In this document: positions 7,762 to 16,280 of the stretch, in pieces
Layout: every line of letters starts with the position of its first letter
Position numbering within the stretch: position 1 is the stretch's first letter
NCBI GenBank assembly: GCA_017305635.1
Contig: JAFKKF010000006.1
Coordinates: 744,001-808,000 of the forward strand
Source of the DNA: Hyphomicrobiales bacterium
GTDB lineage: Bacteria; Pseudomonadota; Alphaproteobacteria; Rhizobiales; Kaistiaceae
DNA length: 64,000 nt
Direction: 5' to 3'
Program-made: the position numbers and the translations under genes
The notes under the pieces: generated by a model
Told to the model about the DNA's origin: nothing
The model's input: the letters and a program-made list of their open reading frames with translations, nothing else
Database searches by the model: none

Positions 7762-7775
7762 CCCCAGTACTGGGG
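7762..7775. repeat. Perfect 14-bp palindrome upstream of island 2 genes
   Basis: CCCCAGTACTGGGG reads identically on both strands. It ends 11 bases before the ATG of the small membrane protein gene and overlaps its ribosome site (GGGGAG), so a bound repressor or an RNA hairpin here could block expression. The only other feature in the 7682-7786 gap is the inferred junction with the RlpA remnant. Confidence 0.6.
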
Positions 7776-7786
7776 AGCTTCCGAAA

Positions 7787-7921
7787 ATGCTCAGCTGGAT
7801 TCTCGCTGTCCTTGCCCTATGTGTCGCGGCCATGGCTCTAATAGTCGCGGCCCGAAGTCGACAAGTGCGCTATCCGGACCCGAAAGACTTCCAGCCGCGT
7901 CGCAGCTATGACGGGTCTTGA
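7787..7921 (+). CDS. 44-residue single-pass membrane protein coupled to a glycosyltransferase
   Basis: ATG 7787 has GGGGAG nine bases upstream. The product has one hydrophobic helix (LSWILAVLALCVAAMALIVA) followed by a basic, Pro-containing cytoplasmic or periplasmic tail (RSRQVRYPDPKDFQPRR). Its last codons overlap the start of the GT2 gene at 7908 by 14 bases, so it is very likely translated as the leader of the island 2 operon. No family recognised. It may recruit the glycosyltransferase to the membrane. Confidence 0.6.
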   Translation: MLSWILAVLALCVAAMALIVAARSRQVRYPDPKDFQPRRSYDGS

Positions 7922-8936
7922 CCCTACGAACCAGCCGCAGAGAACTTTGCCGAGAGCAAAGATAACCGCCGTCATCCCACTCTATAACGGCGCGCCGTTT
8001 ATCGCCGAGGCGATCGAGAGCATCTTGGCTCAGTCGCTTCCCGCCGACGAAATCATCGTCGTGGATGACGGCTCAACCGATGATGGCGCAGAGATCGTCA
8101 AACGGTTCCTCGATCGCGGCCCGATCAAGCTGCTCGCTAAGGAAAACGGAGGCCAGTCCTCGGCCCGCAACCTGGGCATTCGACAAGCGGAGGGCGAGCT
8201 GATCGCCTTGTTGGACCAGGACGATATCTGGTACGAAAACCATCTTGAAGTCCTGACCAAGCCTTTCATGGAAGCACGTCCCGGCCACCATATCGGGCTC
8301 GTCTACGGCAACCTCGACCGAATCAATCGCGACGGTCGCATGGTGAGGCGGAACTTCCTCACTGAATCCCCCTCGCCTCATCCAAAGACATGGATTGCTG
8401 AATGCGTCGCCGCCGATATGTTCATACTGCCATCAGCTTCACTTGGATCGAAGGAGGCGATGATCAGGACCGGGCTATTCGACGAACGCCTCTCGGGCTA
8501 CGAGGACGATGACCTCTTTTCAAGGATGTTCTCGCACGGCTTTGAATTGGTCTATGTGCCGCAGCCGGTGACGAAGTGGAGGATCTACAATACCTCCACC
8601 TCCTACACGCCCCGCATGGCGCGATCCCGAATGATATATTTCAGGAAGCTGGTCGACACGTACCCTGACGAGCCCGACGCGGAAATGTATTGGGTGCGCG
8701 ACCTGATCGCGCCTCGGTTCCTCGGAACACTGCTTCAAGAGTTAGTGCGGGCAACGCGGGCCAGCTCAAAAAAGGCCCTGAGCGTGATGACCGATATCGA
8801 TGTCGTCTTGCCGCACATGCGGCGCAAGAAGCGGAAGCGCGCAGTCCGGCATCTATCAATCGCGCGGTTCATGCTCAACGTCGATCAGCCCGGGGCCGCC
8901 CGCGCGGTTGTCCGACGACTGATCAGGCATCTCTAG
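7908..8936 (+). CDS. Family 2 glycosyltransferase
   Basis: A 342-residue GT-A glycosyltransferase: ITAVIPLYNGAP (19-30), VVDDGSTDDG (51-60), NGGQSSARNLGI (80-91, the GT2 helix motif) and the metal-binding LDQDDIW (103-108). The C-terminal third (FDERLSGYEDDDLFSRM, then a basic helical end RRKKRKRAVRH) includes the ED motif of the catalytic base region. All GT2 hallmarks are intact, so it should be active, using a nucleotide sugar to extend a lipid-linked or polysaccharide acceptor. It is distinct from both GT2 genes of island 1 and is followed after 4 bases by a methyltransferase gene. Confidence 0.9.
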   Translation: MTGLDPTNQPQRTLPRAKITAVIPLYNGAPFIAEAIESILAQSLPADEIIVVDDGSTDDGAEIVKRFLDRGPIKLLAKENGGQSSARNLGIRQAEGELIALLDQDDIWYENHLEVLTKPFMEARPGHHIGLVYGNLDRINRDGRMVRRNFLTESPSPHPKTWIAECVAADMFILPSASLGSKEAMIRTGLFDERLSGYEDDDLFSRMFSHGFELVYVPQPVTKWRIYNTSTSYTPRMARSRMIYFRKLVDTYPDEPDAEMYWVRDLIAPRFLGTLLQELVRATRASSKKALSVMTDIDVVLPHMRRKKRKRAVRHLSIARFMLNVDQPGAARAVVRRLIRHL

Positions 8937-8940
8937 CAAA

Positions 8941-9999
8941 ATGATTCTCGACCGACGTCTTGAGATCCTCAAGTTCATCACAAAGCCTCAGCGGGGCATC
9001 GAGATCGCCCCCTACTTCAACCCGCTGGTGCCGAAGCGGAGTGGTTACGACAGCCTGATCGTGGACGTCGTGGATGCCGAGGTGCTTCGTGCTGGCGCCC
9101 GCAAGGATCCCCTTATTCCCGATTCGACCATTCAGCTCATCGAGCACGTCGACATTGTCGGATCGGCCTCCGATCTCGCTGACCTTGTCGCTGCAGACCA
9201 CCCACTAGGCACGTTCGATTACGTCGTCTCTTCTCATAACTTCGAGCACCTTCCCGACCCCATTCGGTTCCTCCGTGGTTGCGAGGCCGTCCTGAAGCCA
9301 GGCGGTTTCGTCTCCATGGCAGTCCCTGACAAGCGAGCGTGCTTCGATTACTTCCGGCCGGTTACTTCGCTGGCCGAATGGCTCGCTGCATTCAGGGAAA
9401 GGAGACAACGTCCAACCCACGCGAGCTGGTTCGAAAGCCGTTCGCTCAATGCCCTCTTTCGGAGAGGCACCGAGATGCAGCCGGGATTCTCCCTGGCCGA
9501 TGACCCTTCCGGATTGGTGCCTGACGAGGTGCTCGACGGAGCCTACGCCACATGGAACGAGCGTGAAGAGTCAGGCGATGCCGAATACCACGACACTCAT
9601 TGTTCGGTGCTGACGCCTGCCTCGCTTCGCCTGATGCTGACGGATCTGCAGTTCCTGCGGATACTTAACCTCGAGATCGTCGAGATCAGCGGTGTCAACT
9701 GGCACGAATTCTACGTGCACCTTCGAAAGCCAGCAGATCCACTCCCGCTGATGGATCGGTCAGATTTCTATGCGCGGCGACCGGGCCTTTTGCGCTGCAC
9801 GATCGAAGAACAAGCGGAAGGATCCTCGGAGATGAAGCGCCTCAGGGCCATTGCCGCCGGATTTTCGAGTCATCCCGAACCGGTGGTTACGGTAGCCGAC
9901 CTTGATCCTCGCGTGTCGTCGTCGCGAAGCGCCGCCTTTCGCCATTGGCTCCGGCTGGTCGTCGCCAAGTCGCAGAGAAGGCCGCCTACATCGGCATGA
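8941..9999 (+). CDS. Class I SAM-dependent methyltransferase (Methyltransf_11 type)
   Basis: A 352-residue protein. The SAM-binding motif I is a variant (GIEIAPYFNPLVPK, about 19-32), followed by the acidic VDVVDAE strand and motif IV FDYVVSSHNFEHLPDP (92-107) with the downstream LKPGGFVSMAVPDK. This variant, with family-typical HNFEHL, is frequent in O-antigen and capsule clusters. Likely role: methylation of a sugar in the polysaccharide modified by the island enzymes. Its 3' end overlaps by 14 bases the convergent 3' end of the tail spike gene (stop at 9986), so the island abuts the tail genes directly with no spacer. Confidence 0.82.
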   Translation: MILDRRLEILKFITKPQRGIEIAPYFNPLVPKRSGYDSLIVDVVDAEVLRAGARKDPLIPDSTIQLIEHVDIVGSASDLADLVAADHPLGTFDYVVSSHNFEHLPDPIRFLRGCEAVLKPGGFVSMAVPDKRACFDYFRPVTSLAEWLAAFRERRQRPTHASWFESRSLNALFRRGTEMQPGFSLADDPSGLVPDEVLDGAYATWNEREESGDAEYHDTHCSVLTPASLRLMLTDLQFLRILNLEIVEISGVNWHEFYVHLRKPADPLPLMDRSDFYARRPGLLRCTIEEQAEGSSEMKRLRAIAAGFSSHPEPVVTVADLDPRVSSSRSAAFRHWLRLVVAKSQRRPPTSA

Positions 10000-11680
10000 A
10001 GGACCAGGTCGGCGCGACCGTATAGGTGATCGCGATCGTCTCGCCGACATCCAGGAGGAACTGGCCCGCCAGGGCCAGCGTCCCCCGTCCATTGATCGCG
10101 ATCAGGGAGACGGTGCCCGCGCCGATGCCGATCCGGAGCGGCACGCCGGTGTTGTTGGTGTAGGTCGCGCCGGAGGCCGGGAGGGATGGAGTCGTCAGCG
10201 CCAGGGGATTGAGGCCGTAGTTGTTCGCGATCCGAGTGCCTGCGGCAGCAAAGGAGCCGGAAGTCTTGGCGGCGGCGTTGATCACCGAGTTGCCGTGGAT
10301 CCGGAGCGCGCCCGTCGTCGCGCCGAAGATGAAGCCCGTCTCGAGGTTGCGGAGCTCGTTGTTGGCGATCACAGCGCCGATGACGTTGTCGAGGTCGAAG
10401 GCCGTGCCATAGTTGTTGCCGGAATAGTCCTCGATGTGCACGCCCGCGACGAGGAGGTCGATCACCTGGCGGGCGCGGACATATGGGAGGCCGGTGCTGC
10501 GGGCGCCCGTCAAGATCCCGCCATGGATCGAGATAAGAACGCCGACGCCGGGTTGCGAGCAGTCGATGTCGATAGCCGCGACCGTGAAGGCGTCGACATC
10601 GTGGTTGAGGATCTCGAAATACCCGGGCCCGACCTGAACCCCCGAGCCGGTGCGGAACTTGACGCCGGTCTTCGCCCCATGCGACGAGCCGCCGTTGATC
10701 TTGCCCCCCTGGCTGTCGTTCTCGATCAGGATGAAATCCGCGCCGCTATCGCGTTCAGCGTGATCGACCTGACAATCGTCGAGACGAAGCTCGATGGTGC
10801 GCCGAGTGTAGATCGCCGGATCGGCGCAGCCCGTGACGACGCCCGCGTCAAAGAGCCCGCAATTGACGTAGTAGGAGCGGACGCAGGGATAGAAGATGTA
10901 GTTGTCGTCGACGGAGCTGAAGAGCTTCAGCTGTCCCGCCTTGTACGAGGTGTTGCCCTCGGCGGTGCAGCCCTCGATGAGGTGACGACGTCCGCGATCA
11001 ATGCTGACATTGACCGAAAGGCCGATGAAGTCGCAGCTGCGGATCTCGGTGGAATCGACGAGCACGAATGAGATGCCGGTCGTGCCGGCATGCCCGCCCT
11101 CGATAGCGAGATCGGCGATCAGGATGTTGCCCTGCGCCTCGACGGTGTGATGACGACGGAGGGCGGCAATTGCGGCGCCGACCGTGATCCGCGTCGCGTC
11201 CCGGCCGGCGCCGACGATGGATGAGCCGATTCGGAGGTCGATCGGCGTCGTGACCAGATAGTTGCCCGGCGGCAGACGGACGGCGAGGCTCGCGTCGACC
11301 GCCTCCTGCAGCGCAGCGCTGTCGTCGGTAACGCCGTCGCCGGCGGCGCCGAACATCTGCGGTGTGACGAAAACATCCGAGAGCGCCCACCAAGCCCCGT
11401 CAGCGGACTGGAAGCCTCCGGCGCCCGGGTCCGACATCGCGCGGATGTATAGGGCTGCGCCGCCATCCCCCACAGTGGCGTAGCCGGCCGTGCGTAGGAA
11501 GCTCACGCCGGCGCCGATGGACTGCGTCTCGGCATAGGCCCGCGTGCCAACGTTGACCTCCTCCCCCGAGGCGCCCGGAAGGCCGCGCGGCCCGCGGAGA
11601 GTGGGCAGGAGGCTGATCGCAGGCCTTTGCCGGCCGACGTCGATCGAGGGGGTCGCGGGAATGATGCTGGTGATCGGCAT
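9986..11680 (-). CDS. Tail spike protein with pectate-lyase-like beta-helix
   Basis: A 564-residue protein. The N-terminal 60 residues include a short collagen-like piece ([10 protein letters not shown]) and a particle-anchoring region; then comes the start signature of right-handed beta-helix spikes, VTPQMFGAAGDGVTDDSAALQEAVD (about 106-130, pectate lyase superfamily), followed by many short beta-coil repeats to the C-terminus. Such spikes bind and often cleave host surface polysaccharide. Catalytic residues cannot be assigned by eye. It lies at the end of the tail operon and meets the polysaccharide-modifying island 2 tail to tail, a suggestive arrangement for receptor recognition next to receptor alteration. 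Confidence 0.85.
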   Translation of the reverse strand: MPITSIIPATPSIDVGRQRPAISLLPTLRGPRGLPGASGEEVNVGTRAYAETQSIGAGVSFLRTAGYATVGDGGAALYIRAMSDPGAGGFQSADGAWWALSDVFVTPQMFGAAGDGVTDDSAALQEAVDASLAVRLPPGNYLVTTPIDLRIGSSIVGAGRDATRITVGAAIAALRRHHTVEAQGNILIADLAIEGGHAGTTGISFVLVDSTEIRSCDFIGLSVNVSIDRGRRHLIEGCTAEGNTSYKAGQLKLFSSVDDNYIFYPCVRSYYVNCGLFDAGVVTGCADPAIYTRRTIELRLDDCQVDHAERDSGADFILIENDSQGGKINGGSSHGAKTGVKFRTGSGVQVGPGYFEILNHDVDAFTVAAIDIDCSQPGVGVLISIHGGILTGARSTGLPYVRARQVIDLLVAGVHIEDYSGNNYGTAFDLDNVIGAVIANNELRNLETGFIFGATTGALRIHGNSVINAAAKTSGSFAAAGTRIANNYGLNPLALTTPSLPASGATYTNNTGVPLRIGIGAGTVSLIAINGRGTLALAGQFLLDVGETIAITYTVAPTWSFMPM

Positions 11681-11692
11681 GCGCCTCGCCCC

Positions 11693-12484
11693 TTAAAGGT
11701 AGCCGGAACCGGAACCGGCCGAATTGCCGGGGAGATAGCTCGCGCCGCCCCCGCCGGTGTTGATCAGCCCGTTGCCGCTGGTGCTGTAACGCGCGCCCGT
11801 TGCAGAGCCGGAGAAGGTCATGGCCGCGCACTGGATCAGGGCATTGGTCTGCGAGACGGCGAATGCCGTCGCGAAGGCCGGTGTGCCGGTGAGGGTGAAC
11901 GCCGCGAAGTCGGTGTCGATGATGCCGCTTTGCGCCGCGAACCAATGGGATGGGGCGTTCCCGCTGATCGCGCCGACGCCGGTCTCCAGCGCGCGTCCGC
12001 CAAGGAACGCGGCAACCTGCGAATTCGCGCAGGCGCCGAAATCGATGTTCTGATAGCGCACCGCAGCGCCGAGCGTCGCGAGAATGCCATAGCCGCTCGT
12101 CGTCGTCTGGACCTTGAGATCGCGGACGTCCCACACCGACTGGATGGCGTTGGCCGAAAATGCGGAGTTGGAGGTCGTGCTGATGAGCACGTTCGACGGC
12201 GTCGAATTATTGCCCTGGATGATCAGGCTGCCGGCGATCTCGGCACCGACCACGTTCCGGAGAAAGACCGACCCGGTATAGGTGCCGTCGGCGACCTGGA
12301 TGGTGACAGTGAAGCCGTTGGTATCGAGTTTCGCGACGGTATCGACGGCCTTCGGGATGGTGAGGAAGGCGCCGCCCGACGTATTGGCCCGGCCATCGTT
12401 CGTGTCGACGCCATCCGTGCGGACGTAGTAGGCCCGGTTGGCGAGCAGGCGCTCGCGGACGAGGGGACCGGAAAAGCCGCTCAT
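11693..12484 (-). CDS. Tail spike/fibre protein, beta-helix type
   Basis: A 263-residue protein beginning with a conserved phage segment (LLANRAYYVRTDGVDTNDG) and continuing in short repeats rich in Asn, Thr and Gly (AEIAGSLIIQGNNSTPSNVLI), the pattern of a right-handed beta-helix. The C-terminus is Gly/Ser-rich (GNSAGSGSGYL). It sits between the spike and the repeat-containing fibre gene, so it is probably another adhesin or adaptor of the tail tip. No enzymatic motif seen. Confidence 0.72.
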   Translation of the reverse strand: MSGFSGPLVRERLLANRAYYVRTDGVDTNDGRANTSGGAFLTIPKAVDTVAKLDTNGFTVTIQVADGTYTGSVFLRNVVGAEIAGSLIIQGNNSTPSNVLISTTSNSAFSANAIQSVWDVRDLKVQTTTSGYGILATLGAAVRYQNIDFGACANSQVAAFLGGRALETGVGAISGNAPSHWFAAQSGIIDTDFAAFTLTGTPAFATAFAVSQTNALIQCAAMTFSGSATGARYSTSGNGLINTGGGGASYLPGNSAGSGSGYL

Positions 12485-12496
12485 CTGCCGATCTCC

Positions 12497-13591
12497 TCAG
12501 GCGTAGCCGATGTTGAGACCGGTGATGTCGCCGGCGGTCAGCGAGCCGGTGTCGCTGTCGGCGCTGCCCGTGGTCAGCGCATAGGCGATGCCGGTCGAGA
12601 AATAGAGGCCGATCCCGGCGGCAAAGTCGAAGGCGAAGCCGGCGGACGGCGGGAGCGCCAGCGTCATCACCGGCGTGTCGGTGCCGACGGTCGGCGCCGA
12701 GGCCTTGTTGTAGAGCTTGAGGTATCGGACCGAGGCCGCGGCGTTGTGGCCGAAGGCGAAGTAGGCGCGGCCAGCCGAGCTCTTGGCAAAGGCGCCGTTG
12801 GTCCCCGAAGCCGCCGACACCAGGCGCGCGATGCTGGCGACGCCGCCCGAGGCCGCGCTGGTCGAGCCGAACATGCCGCCGATGACGGCGGTCCCCGCGG
12901 CGATCGCCTCGTTGATCGCGACCTTGAAGTTGCCGCTCCCGGTCAGCGCCGCCGGCACCAGGGCGATCAGGCTGGTGATGCGCTGCGCGATCCGCTGAAG
13001 CCGGCCATTCAACCCCGATGATGCCGTGTCGGTACCCGGCGCTGTCTCCGTAAGGGAGCCGAGCTGCGCAGCGTCTTCGGTCGACTGGGTGACGGCGAGG
13101 CTTGCCGAGGCGGCCTTTGCTCCGAGGGAGGTCGGCAGGAGCGCGATGAGACTGGTGAGACGCTGCGCCACCCTCTGCAGGCGCCCATTGAGGCCGGAGG
13201 ATGCTGTGTCGCTCGCTGGTGCCGTCTCGGTTAGTGCACCGAGCTTGCCCTGCAGGTCGTCGTCGGAAGCGACCGTCACCGCGAAGCTGCCGGACTTGGT
13301 CGTTTGCCCAAGCGCCGCGGGGATGAGCGCGATCAGGCTCGTGAGCCGCTGTGCGATACGCTGGAGCCGCCCGTTCAAGCCTGACGATCCAGTGTCGCTG
13401 CCCGGCGTCGTCTCCGTCACGGCACCGATCAGAGTGGATTGCGCATCCTGCTTGGTCGAGGTCGCCACCGCGATGGTCGTGCCATCCTCGGCGGTCGGAA
13501 CGGAGCGCGGGATCTTGATCCCGGCGACATCCTTCGCGGCGAAGGTCTGCGAATGGCCGTCGCCATCCTTGATGACATAGTTGTCCGCCAT
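12497..13591 (-). CDS. Tail fibre/adaptor protein with three internal repeats
   Basis: A 364-residue protein starting at ATG 13591 (MADNYVIKDG). Residues 58-95, 120-157 and 180-217 are three near-identical copies of a unit containing TETAP-SDTASSGLNGRLQ and RLTSLIAL, spaced about 60 residues apart, which should form a repeated amphipathic helix plus loop. The C-terminal 140 residues (ASGTNGAFAKSSAGRAYFAF, then a VRYLKLYNKAS element) look like a beta-sandwich domain found at ends of phage structural proteins. Located between spike genes and tail-tip genes, it is probably a fibre stalk or connector. Confidence 0.75.
   Translation of the reverse strand: MADNYVIKDGDGHSQTFAAKDVAGIKIPRSVPTAEDGTTIAVATSTKQDAQSTLIGAVTETTPGSDTGSSGLNGRLQRIAQRLTSLIALIPAALGQTTKSGSFAVTVASDDDLQGKLGALTETAPASDTASSGLNGRLQRVAQRLTSLIALLPTSLGAKAASASLAVTQSTEDAAQLGSLTETAPGTDTASSGLNGRLQRIAQRITSLIALVPAALTGSGNFKVAINEAIAAGTAVIGGMFGSTSAASGGVASIARLVSAASGTNGAFAKSSAGRAYFAFGHNAAASVRYLKLYNKASAPTVGTDTPVMTLALPPSAGFAFDFAAGIGLYFSTGIAYALTTGSADSDTGSLTAGDITGLNIGYA
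12941..13420 (-). repeat. Three tandem coding repeats inside the tail fibre gene
   Basis: Copies lie at 13307-13420, 13121-13234 and 12941-13054, each encoding 38 conserved residues, separated by 60-66 variable bases. The protein repeats are more alike than the intervening linkers, consistent with duplication followed by linker divergence. Such repeats can expand or contract by recombination and alter fibre length. Confidence 0.8.
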
Positions 13592-13596
13592 GGCGG

Positions 13597-14079
13597 CTAG
13601 CCTCCGAAGAGTCCGATGAGGGGCAGGTACTGGCTGTTCAGCGGGTCGCTGAAATCGAGACCGCGCAGCTCGGTGCGGCCCCCGTAGACGATGAGCGGTC
13701 CCCGCCACAGCTCGCGGTAGGCAAAGCCGTCGAGGCCATCGCTCGGCTCCTTCGCAAGAAGGAACTGTTGCCATGATCCGATCGGCAGATCGGCGATGAC
13801 GTCTGGCCGCTCGACATGGATCGAGGTGAGACCGAGCGAGGCGTCGTCGAAGACGATGCTCCCGTCCGCCGTGCTGAGCTTCTTGACGATCGTCGGATGG
13901 TCGAATGTCGGGCGGACGTAGAGCTCGAGCGTCATGCCAGTGAGGTCGAGCGGGACCTCGGCGCCGGTCTCGTCATCCCGGTCGAGAAACTGCGGCAGCG
14001 GATCGAGCCAGTCCTCGTCCTGCAGGACAGCCATGGCGACGAGCGTCTGCGGCCCGCCGTCGATCGGGATCGTCACCAT
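13597..14079 (-). CDS. Phage structural protein, paralogue of the following gene
   Basis: A 160-residue protein. Its centre (LELYVRPTFDHPTIVKKL, SIHVERPDVIADLP and YRELWRGPLIVYGGRT) aligns along its length with the product of 14101-14505, so the two arose by tandem duplication. The beta-rich pattern resembles N-terminal domains of baseplate upper proteins of other siphophages, but I do not assign a family. Starts at ATG 14079, 6 bases from the fibre gene downstream. Likely part of the tail tip or baseplate. Confidence 0.68.
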   Translation of the reverse strand: MVTIPIDGGPQTLVAMAVLQDEDWLDPLPQFLDRDDETGAEVPLDLTGMTLELYVRPTFDHPTIVKKLSTADGSIVFDDASLGLTSIHVERPDVIADLPIGSWQQFLLAKEPSDGLDGFAYRELWRGPLIVYGGRTELRGLDFSDPLNSQYLPLIGLFGG

Positions 14080-14100
14080 GTCGGACCTCGAGGGAAGCGT

Positions 14101-14505
14101 TCAGGTTCGGCCGGGGTGCACGACCAGCGCTCCGCGCCAGATCTCGCGGAAGCTGAAGCTGTCGATGTCGTCCGGATCATCCACTGGCTCGCGCAGGACC
14201 AGAAACTGCATCCACCGCCCGACCGGCAGATCGGAAACGATCACCGGACGCTCGACGTAGATCGAGGCGAGCCCTCCCGCCGCGTCATCGACAACGATCC
14301 CAGCAGACCCGAGGGATGTCAGCTTCTTGAGCAACACCGTGTGGTCGTAGGTCGGCCGGATGTAGAGTTCGAGGATGCGGTCGGCGAGGTCGAGCGGGGC
14401 GCCATCGAGAAGGAGCGGCGGCAAAGAATCGGTCCAGTCCGCGTCGGCCACGATCTCGAGGGTCACCTGGGTGAACGGCGGATCGACGATGATCTCGGTA
14501 CTCAT
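14101..14505 (-). CDS. Phage structural protein, paralogue of the neighbouring gene
   Basis: A 134-residue protein from ATG 14505, which overlaps the stop of the tail-tip gene (ATGA). It shares LELYIRPTYDHTVLLKKL, SIYVERPVIVSDLP and FREIWRGALVVHPGRT-type segments with the product of 13597-14079. The pair lacks signal peptides or membrane helices. Probably two related baseplate or fibre-attachment proteins; the duplication may let the tail carry two different fibres (inference). Confidence 0.66.
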   Translation of the reverse strand: MSTEIIVDPPFTQVTLEIVADADWTDSLPPLLLDGAPLDLADRILELYIRPTYDHTVLLKKLTSLGSAGIVVDDAAGGLASIYVERPVIVSDLPVGRWMQFLVLREPVDDPDDIDSFSFREIWRGALVVHPGRT

Positions 14506-16277
14506 GTGATCGTGATCCCCTGCTCGGCTGACCAATCGCCAACCGCCTCGCCGACGACGAGCGTGCGGATCGAGACCTTGTAGTCACCGGCCACCACCGT
14601 CCCGGAGGTGGCGCTGTCGCGCGCCCCCGCGACCGTCATGGCCGTATAGGTCGAGCCCGGATCGGGCCGATAGCGCGCTTCGTAGCTGCGGTTGGCCGCC
14701 GGGTCGGGCGTCCAGTTCGCGACGATCGTCGGGCCGGCGCCCTCGCTGAGAACGAAGCTCGGCGGCGGCAGGTCGAGATCGGGAGCCGTGTCCGGCGGGA
14801 TCGACGAGGAGACCCCTTCCTCGTCCGTCGTCCAGGAATAGGCGGCCGAGCGCGCCGACCGGAGCGTGAGCGTGAGCCCGGTGAGATCGTCCGACAGCGC
14901 CGGCGGGCGGTCGATGAAGAAGGGGCCGTCGATGCCGAGTTCGGGATATTTCAGCCGGATGACGCGCTCGCCGATGCAGTTGAGGCCATAGAGGTTGGTG
15001 GTGAGCTCGACAATCCACGGTGCCGAATCGCGCGCCATCTTGATCTTGGCCAGCCGGCGGGCCTGCGGGGCGGAGGGCACCTGGCTGAGATCGAGCGGCT
15101 CGCTCTCGAGGATGCCGGTCGCCGCAATGGCATCGACGTCCTGCCAGGGCTCGGCCTCGTCCTCGACATAGCCGAGCGGCCCGCTGAGGTACTGGATGAC
15201 GAGCTCGGTGTAACGCGAGAGCGCGTCCGGCGAACTGAACTTCGCTTGTAGGATGTGACCGAGGTCGTGGTCGAGGGTGACGACCGGATCGACCCACTTC
15301 CCGCCGCGGATGGCGATCTTGCCGTCCCGCGTCGAATAGAGCTCGGCGTCGCCGGCGGCGAGCAGGCGGGAGAGCACGTCCTTCCGCGCCTCGGTCAGCG
15401 TCACCGTCGTCGCGATGCGATAGCGCTTCTCCGTCCCGCCGGCGGCGAGCGGCACGTCCTCGTCGCAGAGGTCGGCATAGGCCATGAAGGACGGGAGGTC
15501 GATCTTGGTGATCGACCTGTTGTAGGCGTCCGGATGCGTCAGATGGTCGAGGATGGCGAGGCCGAGGTTCTCACTCCACGCCCATGTCGACTTGTCGTCA
15601 TGGCGGTGGGAGCCGATCCCGCCGGAAACCGATCCGTCGAGGCGCGGATCGTAGAGCAGCGAACCGCGGATAAGGACAGCGACCGCCGGCTCGCCGTTGG
15701 GGAACACCGATCCGAACTGGTCGGCGGAAGGCGTGCCGAACCGGGCGGCGATGTTCGCAATGCCGCGAAGGCGGTGATCGCTGGTCCACTCCGTATAGCC
15801 GTCCGCGATCAGCGGGTTGGCGACCTGGTCATCGGTGCCGAGCTGGGCCTGCAGCCGGGCATAGTGATTGCCGTCCTTGACGAACGGCTTGGTCAGGACG
15901 GCGCCGGTCTCGTCGATCGTGACCTCATTGTCGTTGATGTAGTAGGCCTCGACGGCGTCGATCTGGCGGGCCGAGAGCAGGATATCCTTCGTCAGTTTGC
16001 CAGAGCGGCTCTCGTAGAAGGCGAGCGCACCGGCGACCTTCACCCGCCCATAGTGGGATGACCGCGGCGGAATCGGCTGCTTCAGCTCGAGCTGGCCATC
16101 GCTCGGCCGCGGCTGTTGGGGTGCGGTCAGCCGGTTGACCGCGTAGCTGAGCCCCAGCGAAAGCCCGGCGCGGAGCGCGGCCGCGGCGAAAGTGGACAGA
16201 CCGACGCCGGTCACGAAGTTGACCAGACCGAGCGGCGCGCCGATCTGAAAGAGAAGGTAGCCGAGGGCCGGCGCCAT
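14502..16277 (-). CDS. Tail tip attachment protein J-like
   Basis: A 591-residue protein. The N-terminus is hydrophobic (LGYLLFQIGAPLGLVNFVTG), followed by a QPIPPRSSHYGRVKVAGALAFYE segment typical of tail-tip (gpJ-like) proteins of rhizobial siphophages. The central region has YVEDEAEPWQDVDAI and a KIKMARDSAPW block; the C-terminal 120 residues (SWTTDEEGVSSS, then NWTPDPAANRSYEARYR) look like fibronectin type III modules. The protein should cap the tail tube and carry the fibres. It is shorter than lambda J (over 1100), as is common in this phage group. Confidence 0.75.
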   Translation of the reverse strand: MAPALGYLLFQIGAPLGLVNFVTGVGLSTFAAAALRAGLSLGLSYAVNRLTAPQQPRPSDGQLELKQPIPPRSSHYGRVKVAGALAFYESRSGKLTKDILLSARQIDAVEAYYINDNEVTIDETGAVLTKPFVKDGNHYARLQAQLGTDDQVANPLIADGYTEWTSDHRLRGIANIAARFGTPSADQFGSVFPNGEPAVAVLIRGSLLYDPRLDGSVSGGIGSHRHDDKSTWAWSENLGLAILDHLTHPDAYNRSITKIDLPSFMAYADLCDEDVPLAAGGTEKRYRIATTVTLTEARKDVLSRLLAAGDAELYSTRDGKIAIRGGKWVDPVVTLDHDLGHILQAKFSSPDALSRYTELVIQYLSGPLGYVEDEAEPWQDVDAIAATGILESEPLDLSQVPSAPQARRLAKIKMARDSAPWIVELTTNLYGLNCIGERVIRLKYPELGIDGPFFIDRPPALSDDLTGLTLTLRSARSAAYSWTTDEEGVSSSIPPDTAPDLDLPPPSFVLSEGAGPTIVANWTPDPAANRSYEARYRPDPGSTYTAMTVAGARDSATSGTVVAGDYKVSIRTLVVGEAVGDWSAEQGITIT

Positions 16278-16280
16278 GGA

